64,000 nucleotides of DNA, from the NCBI GenBank assembly GCA_032718475.1, contig JAUCBJ010007476.1, positions 1 through 64,000 on the forward strand, written 5' to 3'. Shown in pieces: positions 43,576 through 54,625 of the stretch. The position numbers and the translations under genes were made by a program. The stretch comes from Nemertoderma westbladi. Taxonomy: Eukaryota; Xenacoelomorpha; Nemertodermatida; Nemertodermatidae. The notes below the pieces were generated by a model that saw nothing but the letters and a program-made list of their open reading frames with translations, searched no databases and was not told the origin of the DNA. How positions within the stretch are numbered: the stretch's first letter is position 1; every line of letters begins with the position of its first letter.

Positions 43576-43908
43576 AGATTTTAAAAATTTCACTAAAATC
43601 ACTACTCCACCGTCATTTTAAATTTTTATTTTTCGATACTACATTTTTTGGAACAATCATGTTTATTTTCATGATATTTTTCACGCACTTTTTTATTTTC
43701 GTTTTCTATCGCTTTCTTTTTCGGAGAAAGCTTCTTCTGTAAACTGTGAGTCCTGTACACGTTTCCAATGAATTAAAAATATTTAACAATATTAATTATA
43801 TGTCTACTTAGTATTATTAATTAGAAAAATCTTTGTTAATCTATTAACTGCTTTATAACAGGCTTTTAAGAAATAATAATTAGAATATCTCGCTATCCAC
43901 AATTTCAG

Positions 43909-44003
43909 GGGCGTCAATTATACGGGACAATCACCTGTTTTATTCAAACCTGGATACTATGGGACTGACTTGGAAATCAACTTTAGATCAATATATATTG
44001 TTG
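43909..44003 (+). CDS. Exon 4: fourth Greek key
   Basis: Acceptor ACAATTTCAG|GGG. It reads RGVNYTGQSPVLFKPGYYG, then NFRSIYIVG, completing W-x-x-W-x-x-x-x-Y-x-G plus the S-I-x-I-V strand of the fourth Greek key. Only 95 bases. Donor GTTG|GTGAGG, phase 1. The exon is separated from exon 3 by a 27-kb intron full of nested transposons, but frame and domain continuity make the assignment firm. Confidence 0.82.
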
Positions 44004-44329
44004 GTGAGGAAGAACCAACACCTTCACGTTAGTGATAGTTTAGACTTCGCCGACTGTAATTATTGTGAGGCGAGTCAGAACTGCGAGCCATATGCGAACT
44101 GTTGTAATTATACTATGGCCATTTTCAAAAAGTCTATGATTTTTATGTGGTCGAAAAAGCTGTACCCAAAAACTTAAATTTTTATCAAAAAACATCTAAA
44201 TTTTGTAGTCGGACATTTTAATCGTTTTGAACAATAAATATCAGTCTTTAGAGCATTTCACCAAATGTCCGCCTGTCTGTTTGTCCGTTTTAAGGTATCT
44301 TAAGAACGGCTGGACCGATTCCACAAGTT

Positions 44330-44930
44330 TTTGTTTGAGTCACCATGGGGCCACTAGTGATAAAATACGTTCATTAAATATGCAACTGAGTCATCATATG
44401 GCCATTGGACATATGACTCAGGGTTTAGACAAAATCCATACGAATAGTAGGTTTTCAACTTAAAACCAGCCCGATCCGAGGTAAAATTATATTGATTACT
44501 GCCTCGTACAGTTTCATCATCATCAATAATTGAGTATCGAGTATCAATAATGTAAAGAGTGATCAATAATCGAGTTTTGAAGTAAATTTCCATAGTCAAA
44601 TGCTTTCGATTTCACTCGATTCAGGGCAGTTTGTTACCCCTTATTCAATTGTTTCTAGCCTAACAACTTTTTTCTCGCATAAACCCTATTCCAACGGTTA
44701 TTTTTGTGGTAACGGGTATTGATGATGATGAGAATGTGCGCGGTATTACTCAATTTATTTTTTACCTCAGAACTGGCTGGTTTTCATTTGAAAACCTGCT
44801 ATTCATATGGGTTTTGTCTAAACCCTGAGTCATAGCAACCTGTTGCTATAGCAACTGAGAATAAACAATGAACCTTTATGTATCACTAGTGGCCCCATAT
44901 AGACTCAATACCTTTTCAACATTAGTGCCT
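44330..44930. mobile_element. Foldback element with ~140-bp inverted arms
   Basis: 44333-44470 and the reverse complement of 44775-44920 match well, for example GGGGCCACTAGTGATA, GACTCAGGGTTTAGACAAAA and AATAG.AGGTTTTCAA. The middle (44475-44770) is unpaired. No coding capacity. MITE or foldback transposon of unknown family. Confidence 0.75.
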
Positions 44931-45254
44931 ACTTGTGGGGACTGATAACTAAAATTCCACGGGACGGGGGATTCAAATTGTGACTGCCGATCCAAAAGAA
45001 TGGAGTTCACTCTACCATATCTGCCTGAATAATCGTGAATAAATTGTATGGTTTTAGTTGCTATAATGCTAGTTGTGGTGTCATTGCCTTCAGATTGGCG
45101 GGTTGAGAGTTCCAGGCCAAGGTCATAGAGGGAAAGACAAACAAAATTATTTGGGTTGCAAAGGGCATATCAATGACCATCACAATTAAGAGGAGGTAGA
45201 TGTGAACTTAAATATTATGGGGGGCAAGGTTGTGATAGATTTTAGTGAAGGTAA

Positions 45255-46440
45255 CTAAAGAATTATTAAACCGTCTTGTGGACAATGGTTGGATTGAACA
45301 TTCGTCATATAATTTTGTATGCCTCTTGGCGCCCCGGTCGCAATACGTAGGACCTGTAGCTCTATGTCGTCAAGGGAATCGGACTGTTCAGAAGTGAAAT
45401 GGTACCATACCACATTGCCATATTCTGGGATAGGGCGTATGTAAGATTTATATTTTGAGAGGGTTGCATTACGGGCAAGGGAGTGCTTCAGAATTTTAAG
45501 TGTTGAGAGGTGTGGTGCAATTTTCTCGAGTATAGTTGAAATGTTGTCAGACCAGGTCAGAGATGAGTTTAAAACAACTCCAAAGTGTCTGTGGAAATGA
45601 ATATCAGATAGTTGGTCACATAAAGCCATAAAGTACAAATTGTGTTTGAGGTGGGAATTTGTGCCTGGAATTGTCATGGTGTGTGTCTTGTCTGGGTTGA
45701 AATTTACTAACCATCCTCTAACTCTACTAACATCCACTAACCATACTAACCATCCATTTATGACAACCATTTAAGTTTGTGTTCGTAAAGTGGACCGAGA
45801 TAACTGGGTGTAAGATGCGATCAAAGAGAGTTGTTTCATCTGCCAAAATAGAAACATTTGCAGAAAGCACATTAACTAGATGATTAAAAAAAACGAGGAA
45901 GAGTAGAGGACCAAGGATGCTGCCTTGCGGCACTGCAGCGCTGCCTGATCGTCTGCCATGTAGATTCTACCCTTTCAATTACGACACGAATAAATCTATC
46001 AGCCAGATAGTTCTGAAGCTAGAGTAGGAGATTGCCTCCAATTCCCTTTTGTTGGAGCTTATATATAAGCCCATGGTGCCAGACACGGTCGAAGGCTTTT
46101 GAAATATCACAAAAGATTACATGAACTCCATCGCCCCCATCCCATATTTGGCACTAAGTAAGGTATAGGTGAAGAAACTGGAAAACACAGGAGTCACCAC
46201 TTGTAAACCTGGGTTGGCATTTTGACAATTTGGGACATAAAGTACTGGTCTGTAGTTGGGGACTAGATATGGTTCGTTCTTTTTAAAGATAGGCACAATG
46301 TTTGCCAGTTTCCAACATGATGGGAAGATCGAGAGAATTATTGGTATGTATTGCAGCTAGAAACTTAATAATGTTATTTCCGATTCCATCAGTGCCTTGC
46401 TTGGGTCATTAATTTCCTCGGCAAGATCTTCAGCTATGTG
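45255..46440 (-). pseudogene. Jockey/CR1-like LINE RT fragment
   Basis: On the - strand, in broken frames: CWKLANIVPIFKKNEPY and NYRPV (about 46250-46330), VIFCDISKAFDRVWHHGLIY (about 46060-46115), then PQGSILGPLLFLVFFNHL and LADETTLFD (45770-45933; ADET where ADDT is expected). The region after the catalytic block ends WLVNFNPDKTH and GVVLNSSLTWSDNI. Clearly an RT of jockey/CR1 type, different from the other LINEs here. Multiple stops, inactive. Confidence 0.82.
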
Positions 46441-47171
46441 ATGACATCAATCACCCACATTAATTAAAATGATAAATCGAACTTTTGCAGTTTCATCACT
46501 AACTCGTTTTCAAGAATAAAACCGATGAAATCCAATGATCGATTGTTAATATGATTAGTAATGATACTGTACGGACTTAGATCACTTTGACTTTCCTGAC
46601 CATATAGGCTTCATGATTGGGAGGACGCCGACCATTTTGCAGTTCTCCAGTCTGCCTTTAAGGTGCGAAATGTCTGAAAGAGTTTAGCTGAGCTGCATAG
46701 AATAGGCTGCGAGTCTGCAATACTCCAGAATGTCATGAAGGGGAAAAATATCTGAAAGTAAAATCCTTCTACAATTTTGTTGTTTATAATGATTTTTATC
46801 GTGGCAGATGACTACCACACCTAAGGTGTTTGGGGAGGACGCTGACCAGTCTGGAGAATTCGCCAGCCTGCAGCTAGGGGGTAAAATGGCTGACAGTTTA
46901 AACCTTCTGCCATTTTATTATTTGTAACACTTTTGAGGTGATACTACTGTACAACATAGCCTAATTTATGGTGTACCGTATGTACATCATACCTGACAAC
47001 TAAAGTGGAATCAGTTTGTTTGTTTGAGAGAATGCTCACTTATGTGATGTTTTCTAAGTTAATTAATTAATTAATTTTGTTTGATATAGTGAAGAAGTTT
47101 CTGAACTAGAAAGCCGAGGTCAAAGGCCATAGGCTTTCTATTAACTCTATAAATATTGGTTATCTTTGCAG
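46441..47171. other. Intron 4 remainder, nothing recognised
   Basis: No motif-bearing frame. It ends with the acceptor of exon 5. Confidence 0.4.
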
Positions 47172-47360
47172 CAATGGCATGCCGAACAACATCTGGTGCG
47201 AGACCATATCGGAACTGTCAGTTCCCATTCATCTACGAAGAAACCGAGTACACATATTGTCCGATGTTCGATAGAGAATCGAACTGGTGCGCCACTGAAG
47301 TCAGTGAGGATAGGACCTATGTTCCTGGGAACTGGGGCTACTGCACACCTGATTGTAATG
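47172..47360 (+). CDS. Exon 5: fibronectin type II domain
   Basis: Acceptor TATCTTTGCAG|C. The exon encodes one complete FN2 domain: C-R-T-T, CQFPFIYEETEYTYC, SNWCATE and GNWGYCTPDC. All four FN2 cysteines and the aromatic pattern F-P-F-x-Y and W-G-Y-C are present. FN2 modules commonly bind collagen or gelatin or act as kringle-like binding modules. Donor AATG|GTAAAG, phase 1. One exon equals one domain, the usual layout for shuffled FN2 modules. Confidence 0.92.
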
Positions 47361-50054
47361 GTAAAGAAAAGGGTCATGAAATTATTTCATATCTATGACA
47401 TTTGTTTTAGGACTGTATCAAATTTTAAGATTTTCAAATTATTGTAAGAGACACCAAAGCGAACGTCAAAGTAAGAGACAGCTGCCCCCCCCCCCCCCCC
47501 CCCCCCCCCTTAAACTAAGGAATACCTGTTCACCACCATGAGTGATCTTCCACAGTTAACCATAATCATACCACTCTGTTTACAAAGTTACCTTGTTAAG
47601 AATGAAATCCTGGGGTGGGCGTTGGGCTAGGCTGCAGCACACACTGCGATGTTCATAACTAGGACTATAGTCCCAGATTTTAGGACAAGGTTTTAAGTCC
47701 AGTCCTTAATTTAAGTCTCCGACCTTGCTAAGTCTGTCCTTACACAGTCCGAGCAAAGGCAGCGACTTAAGTGGTATTCATTAATAGTGTCTGGGCTTGG
47801 ACCGGTCTCAGTCACCATCCTAGGACAAGGAAACCCGAAACAGCCAATGAATGCAGCCCCTTTGCACCACATGGAACAACTTGTTTTTTTATTGGTGGCC
47901 TACAACAATTAGGACCATTCCTAATTTGTGAGTCAACTAAAAAGTACCTATTTAAAGAAAAATTTGTAATTGGCTGCAGAATGATTTTGAAATATTTAGG
48001 CAACATTTTAGCTGGACTGATGATGGTAAATGTCTGTGGTGGCATGATAGTTTTATGTCTGTTAGTCTTTCAGTTTGTTATGAAGAAACTTAACTTCTGC
48101 TGTTGACAGCTTACCAGTAGTGCAGTACACATTACTCTACTGGCTGACTGTTTGACAGGGCTCCTACGAAAGTGCGAATACCGCTAAAGCTACATCGTAC
48201 ATGATGTATTCAATTCATGTAAATAATTTCACCATGACCCGTAATATAATGTCATTTTCTGATGACAAAGGACCCCCCCCCCCACACCCCCCCCCCCCCC
48301 CTCCCAAAAAAAAAATTGTTTTATACAAATCTTTATCATATTGCTTGAAATTTGAAACACAACTAGTTCGAACTCGAAGCGGTTATATTAAAAGGCCTAT
48401 TAAAAATTAATTATATTGAATTTCATGCCATCAATCAATTAATTGCAATTCGAAATTTTATTAATCAATTAATTGCCAATTATTAAAAAAGTTATATGAA
48501 GAGGGGAAGAGGAAGCAGAGTTTACCAATCAATATTTGTTTGCCTGTAAAAACTGTAAAAATAATATAATCCTATAACACTGCCTGACTGACAAACTGAT
48601 TGACTCACTCACTCGCTGATCATCATCCAGGTTCAGGCACTTATTCGATTTACGATTCGATATATTTTGTTTTTTGACATTATTTTGTCGCGAAATTAAA
48701 TGTATTTAGACATTCATTGACAGCTGTGGCAAAGGAATATAGAGAGTTGGCTTTAGGAGTATTTTTGGGCGGGCCTGACCCATTAGAATATTTCAAAGGC
48801 AGCCCTATTAATTAATGGGTTGAGACAAAATAAGATAAGTAGTACGATTTGAAAGAACATAATTATTGTTTAAATCCGGAACGTTTCGTATATTACGTTA
48901 TACATCATCAGCCATAATACTGTAGGTACAAAATAACTGTTAAATAACAAAATAATAAAATAACAAAATAACCTGGGATCACCATAACTTCGCTTTTAGA
49001 TAAGCGATATCCCAGTCTTAATGGGTTGAGTTACATAAGCTGGACAGGCCAGCTTGCAGTGTGTCTCATAAAAAACATGTCAATGACGCCGTTCCTTTGT
49101 GTAGGCTATAAAACATTTGAACGACCCTGAGTTTATAATTCAATCAGCACACCTATAAGTTGTGGTTTAGCGTTTTGAGGCCTCTTAATTTGTACCCTGA
49201 CTTTTCAAGGCCTGGTAATTTAAGGTCATCTCGATTTGTAGTGTCTAAGTAATTTGCAACAAAAATAGTCGTTCCACAGCGTTTTTCGCCTGTAACTCTA
49301 CCAAGGAGAGCAGAGAGCTATATAAAATAAAATATACACCAAATTATCTACAGTAGTAGATAGACGCAGAAAATAAATCGTACACAAACTTCCTAGTTCC
49401 TAAGGTTAATATCCTAATACAAAGGGAGATGATAGGCCATGATAAATTTTTTTTTCATAGAGTACTAAAACCAACAGATCGAACTTCCATATTCATCAGT
49501 TATGTCGAAACACCAGTACTGCTGCAGTAGGCGATGTAAGTCAACAGAAATAATGGTTAGTGTTCGTAGAAGAAGGGTAGTCGCAAATTACAGCTGATTA
49601 CTTCCCAATACATATAACTATAACCTGTTATATTAACTTTAGTTCATTGTTTTGGTTAGAATAACGGTTAGACCACTGTAGCCTGACACTCCTATATATT
49701 AATCCCCCCCCCCCCCCCCTGTCTCAATCAATAACAGCGACTTCCGTATTATCTAAGTTTATGGCGAGAATCTTCCTATCTGAAATACAGTATAGCATAT
49801 TACGATGACGGGTATTCTGTCACAACATATTACACAAGGTTTGAATGGGTTGACTTGTGTTGTACCACAAGCTAAACTAGACCGACGTTCTTGCCATACC
49901 CTGATTCCATAAGACTGTGTTAAACAACTTTTTCAGTTCGGTAGGCCTACTGCAGTACTGCAGTAGTGCAGTGCGGCTCTTTATGGCTATCAGCTGATAT
50001 TACTTTGATTATTTCGAATTTAAGTAAATCATAGTTAGAAAGTCGGGATTTTTT
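47361..50054. other. Intron 5 left part, poly-C tracts only
   Basis: Contains C homopolymers at about 47485-47510, 48271-48302 and 49705-49718, and AATTAATTAATTGC-type palindromic AT repeats around 48420-48480. The short open frames lack motifs. Confidence 0.4.
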
Positions 50055-50314
50055 GAAGCCCTTGACAGTTGGTAGACTATCTGGGGCTGTTTTCTGACTG
50101 TTGGTGAGTTTTGCTGACTGTTGGTAGTTCTTTTTGACTGTTGTCATCAATGCAAAGTATTTAGCTGCTGCAAAGCTGCAAAGCTTTAGGGGTAATCCTA
50201 TATGTTATGTTGGACAATACCTTTATACCGGTACATTGTTTGGTGTATTTGTTATTGTTTTTACATAATGTATAAATAAATCTATCTATCTGTCCTTAAT
50301 TAGACCTATCCCAC

Positions 50315-51283
50315 ATTCATTATATGGGATTCCTGATGAAATTATTGCAGCAATAAGATCAGTATACGATGGTTCGACATCATTTGTGTCTACTGTTGAT
50401 GGTGACACAGAACCATTTGAAGTGTTATGGGGCGTCCTCCAAGGAGACACACTTGCACCATTCTTGTTCATTATTGTGGTTGACTATGTTCTAAGCATGT
50501 CCTTAGATCATCATAATGATGATGGGGTGATGATAATTCCACCTACTGGCTCCAGAAGTCGAGGAAATCCTGCCAAGTACCTAACTGATCTAGACTGCTG
50601 ATGTTGAGCTGATGACTTAGGAGTACTCTCAGAATCATTAGAGGGAGCCCAACGGCTCCTCAGCTCATTAGAACATGCTGCTTCTAGTGTTGGTCTTTTT
50701 ATTAACTCCAGAAAGACCAAAATTTTGACAGTTAACTTTGAAAGTCCTCAGCAAGTCCCTGATCGGATGAGCATAAGCTCAAAGGATGGTATGCTTGAGC
50801 ATGTGGACGACTTCTGTTACCTGGGATCATGGATCCGGAAGTCAGATGAGGACCTTCGAATACGCAAGGGAAAGGCATGGGCAGCCTTGAATAGACTTTC
50901 CAGGATTTGGAAGTCACCGATAATTAATCGGAAACTTAAGGTCAGATTAATTAGAGCAACAGTAGTTCCAGTACTCCTCTACGGGAGTCCATGCTGGGCT
51001 CTAACTGCTGAGGACACCAAATCTCTGGATGGCACATTCACAAGAATGCTACGCCGGGTTCATTGTGTCAAGTACAATGCACACATCTCCAACCAGACAC
51101 TATATAACATTGGAGGTGTCTCATTGGTTCCCCCAAGCTTGACACTAGAACAAAATCGCCCCCGCTTTGCAGGACATTGCTTTCGCCTTGAGGACCAGCC
51201 AGTGCATAATCTTGTACTTTGGCAGCCTCATGGAGTGAATAAGCATTGTGGACAGCCCATGACTTTCTTGAGACGCATCTTAA
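50315..51283 (+). pseudogene. RT fragment of RTE-like copy 4
   Basis: Starts at the IPDEIIAAIRSVYDG region, then WGVLQGDTLAPFLFIIVVDY. The FADDL block is destroyed by a frameshift with an in-frame stop (LDC then TGA, 50598). It continues MTVNFESPQQVPDR, CYLGSWIRK and YGSPCWALTAEDT to RRIL, where the TTAA element interrupts. The last ~36 codons resume at 52840-52943. Confidence 0.85.
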
Positions 51284-52839
51284 CCCTATTAGTACCGGGC
51301 TATAAAATGTTGTACAAATACCCGGGGGGGGTCATATTGACCCCCCCCCTCTAAAATCTACAAATATTTACGAAAACGTCTGATTTTTTGTTTGTACGTA
51401 GGTATCACTTGTCTGGATCCGACCGAAAATAAAAAGTTTCGAAAAAATGTGCTGGGGTGGTTATATTGCAGCACCAAAATTACAAGTAGTGCACAATTTT
51501 CACCAAATTTGAAAGTTACATTTTCGGCTAATTATTTTTCAATACAGCTTTTCTGGGGTGCAAAATACATTGGAAAATATTAAAAAATGATATGATTACT
51601 ATAAATGGCTGTTTAGTCCTCTCTGCGTAGGAAAAAAATGAAAAAAACAAGTAACCAGCACTTTTCAGTTAGAACACAAAATTTTTAATTCACTTATACG
51701 ATGCTATAAATTCACATTTTCAGGTTTTCGAGGGCGCTGATTCTAATGGAATACATTTCTAATATGCCAGATCATTGCTACTTGTATTTTTCGGCGTAAT
51801 TTGGCAAATTTTGGTGCTAGCACCAAATTACGTACCCATCACCTAAAAGTACAAGTTTGCGATGTCCAGTGCTGTTTTTATAGATTCCATCGGATTCAGG
51901 ACCCTCACAAACCCGTATAACGCAAGAAACAAGGTGATACTATCTACTTATCAATTTGCATATTTTCCAAAATTTGGTGCTGGCACAACAATTTTCACCC
52001 ACCGGCGAAAAATACAAGTTTGAGAACTCTTATGAAATTTTTACTGTTTCCATTGAATTCAGAACCATCAAAAACCCGTATAACGCAAGAAACAAGGTGA
52101 CACAATCAATTTATATATTTGATGGTTTTCAAAATTTGGTGCTAGCACCACATTTTGCACCCACATCCGAAAAATAGAAGTTTGAGATGTCTAGTTCGAT
52201 AATTATATTTTCCATTGAATTCAGAACAGCCATAAACCTCTAAAACGCAAGAAATAAATTGTCACAAGCAATTTTATATATTGAATGGATTTTCAAAATT
52301 TCGTGCTAGCACCAAAATTTGCACACAGCACCGAAAAATACAAGTTTGATACGCTTGGTGCAACTCGTATATATTTCATCGAATCCAGAACCCCAAAAAA
52401 CCCCAATTGTGTAAAAAACGAGTTTCAAACGATCAATTTACAAAATTGACTTATTTCAAAATTTGGTGCTGGCGCCAAAATTTGGCACCCACCGAAAAAA
52501 ACAAGTTTGAAATTTCTAAATCAATTTATATGAATTCCATCAAATTTCTAACACCAAAAAACCGGTGTAAATCAAAAATAGAGATGTTACAATTCATATT
52601 TAATGAAATGTAATTTTCAAAAAACGTCTCAAAAAAAGTGCTAAAAGTAGGGTTAAAAAATGGTGCTATAACTCGAAAAGTACCCAATATTTTTGAAAAC
52701 GGTTTTCACTACTAGGAAGACAATAGATGTTTAGGAAAAGTCATAAAATTTCAGATTCCCAACTGCGTTTGTTTCAGAATTATAAAAAAAAAACCACGGG
52801 GGGGTCATATTGACCCCCCCCCCCCCGGGTTTAATAGGG
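51284..52839 (+). mobile_element. 1.56-kb non-autonomous piggyBac-type (TTAA) element
   Basis: Inserted in the RTE-like copy at a TTAA that is duplicated on both sides (51280-51283 and 52840-52843). The uninterrupted LINE sequence (GCATCTTAAAGGACAC) is seen in copies 1-3. The termini are short inverted repeats CCCTATTA, as expected for piggyBac-like ends. Both ends carry a subterminal palindrome GGGGTCATATTGACCCC. The interior has five ~163-bp tandem subunits. No transposase frame. Related partial copies: 11880-12577, 19020-19664, 53190-53410. Confidence 0.88.
51811..52480 (+). repeat. Five ~163-bp subunits, each with a GGTGCTAGCACC palindrome
   Basis: The 16-bp palindrome TTGGTGCTAGCACCAA or close variants begins at 51811, 51974, 52136, 52300 and 52463 (spacing 163, 162, 164, 163). 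The surrounding text (GAATTCAGAACC, ACGCAAGAAA, GAAAAATACAAGTTTGA) repeats with the same period. Confidence 0.9.
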
Positions 52840-53096
52840 TTAAAGGACACTGGCCTTGAAGATGCGGATGATCTATCAAATGTCATGGGTGATAGGGAGT
52901 TTTGGCGGTGCAATTTTGTTGACAAGCCGGCACAGCATTCTTAAAAATGCAGCTGCAATGCAGCATGCCGATCCTAGTACTAGAAGCCCTTGACTGTTGG
53001 TAGACTATCTGGGGCTGTTTTCTGACTGTTGGTGAGTTTTGCTGACTGTTGGTAGGTATTTTTGACTGTTGTCATCAATACAAAGTATTGACATTT

Positions 53097-54040
53097 AATT
53101 TAATTTAGGTGTATGGCACAAATTTAATTTTTCTGATACCACAATGTGGGATTTATATGCTTCTATCTCAATCAATGAAAAAAAAGGTGGTATAATTGCT
53201 ATAATTGGTGCTATATGGTGCTATAATTCGAAAACTACCCAATATTTTTGAAAACGGTTTTCACTACTAGAAAGACAATAAATTTTTAGGAAAAGTCATA
53301 AACTTTCAGATTCCCAACTGCGTTTGTTTCAGAATTATAATAAAAAAACCACGGGGGGGGGGGAGGATCATATTGACCCCCCCCCCCCCCCCTGGGTTTA
53401 ATAGGGTTAAACAATCAGACCGACCTTTCCTATCGGGACATTGTACAGAAAGTAAGTAAATTTCTGTTTCTGATTCCCCACATGTACAACAACGGCTGTC
53501 AAAGATATCTCCATAGATTAATCTCATATGTCCAAGATTTCCCTGCCCTAGTATAATTCCTAAGATAAAAGTTTCTTGAGGCTAGACCTCAAGAAACTTT
53601 TCTCAACTTCTCTTTCTCTCTACTTCAGGCAAAGTTCATTGGTAGGAGTTGAGGGGATTGTCTAGTTTTCGCTATGGTATTAAGATTAATGCACTGTTTC
53701 CATAAATGTTGGGTGTAGCAACTCATTTGTGTCTGATTATAATGTAAAGTCTCTGGGGTCAAGTGTTTGAGGTCAATTAGGCGCCCCGACCGTTCATTAT
53801 TCGTCCAAGCAAAATATGCTTTAAAATCACTGATGTGGGAAAAGAAACGATGCTTGTAGTTCATATCACCGTCGGACCATATGGAGTTTAGATCACCGGT
53901 TATCGTTGCAATACTACAGATTATAGGTTGCTATAACAAGATTTAATATCGCACATAAAATTTAATTTAGGTGTATGGCACAAATTTAATTTTTCTGATA
54001 CCACAATGTGGGATTTATATGCTTCTATCTCAATCAATGA
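53097..54040. mobile_element. Insertion flanked by identical 82-bp direct repeats, just upstream of exon 6
   Basis: 53097-53178 and 53959-54040 are identical over 82 bp, and the right copy ends 30 bases before exon 6. Between them lie a right-end fragment of the TTAA family (about 53190-53410, ending GGGTTTAATAGGGTTAA) and a - strand LINE fragment (53420-53900) with CCTCGESETEIYLLSVQCP, the C-terminal Cys/His knuckle of jockey-like RTs. Perfect identity implies a very recent event. Confidence 0.75.
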
Positions 54041-54069
54041 TTACTACAGTAATTATTACATATTTGTAG

Positions 54070-54239
54070 GTTGTGGTGTAGCTACTTTCTTCGATCCAAC
54101 GGGTGCTATTACTTCTCCTAACTTCCCCAATGGATACCACCCCAACACGGATTGTGAATATCATGTCTCTTTGGTTCTTGGTCAGATTATTCAAATTCAT
54201 TTGGCAGTGGATGAGACAGCGACAGGCGCTATGTTAACG
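54070..54239 (+). CDS. Exon 6: first half of CUB domain 1
   Basis: Acceptor ATATTTGTAG|G. It reads CGVATFFDPTG, then ITSPNFPNGYHPNTDCEYH, the hallmark N-terminal half of a CUB domain (S-P-N-F-P-x-x-Y plus the first two conserved cysteines). It ends IQIHLAVDETATGAMLT with donor ACG|GTATGT, phase 0. An 82-bp copy of the intron sequence just upstream lies at 53097-53178. Confidence 0.92.
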
Positions 54240-54620
54240 GTATGTTAGAAAAATATTTTACATGAACATGACACCATTAGTAAAAATTATTTATTTATAT
54301 GCAATCTTGCGCTAACATTACGTGCAAAACTATTTATTTATATTACATTATGTAACATAAACAGGGAGCGATCAGCCATGTTAATCCTCAGCTCTTCTGC
54401 ATTATCAAGACTACAGTAGTATGATTTCACTAGTCATTTATTAAGTGACAATGACCACCAGTCCCACTCTCCAGCAGCAGCTAGACAAAATTTGTATGAC
54501 TGCAGATATGACATCATTTCATGAGATCAAGATCATTTCCTTGGATTGATATGATCTATGATAGCAGTAGTCAGCAAGTCAATGCACTCATTTCACATTT
54601 CAGACATTGTGCAGGTTGAA
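54240..54620. other. Intron 6 start, nothing recognised
   Basis: Begins with the donor of exon 6. No motif or repeat recognised. Confidence 0.4.
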
Positions 54621-54625
54621 CAACT

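Larger units (their letters stand above)
50055..53089 (+). mobile_element. RTE-like LINE copy 4 with 107-bp flanking direct repeats
   Basis: 107-bp direct repeats (50055-50161 and 52983-53089, about 4 mismatches) flank a segment made of 153 bp of unrelated sequence (50162-50314, ending in an AATAAATCTATCTATC tail) and an RTE-like LINE (50315-52982) ending in its TAG tail exactly at the right repeat. A TTAA-type element lies inside at 51284-52839. RT frames 50386-50601 and 50725-51290 are broken near 50598. Confidence 0.75.

Noticed and set aside
47771-48106. 111-codon + strand frame in intron 5
   Set aside because: No family, no good splice context, hydrophobic low-complexity end; not supported.
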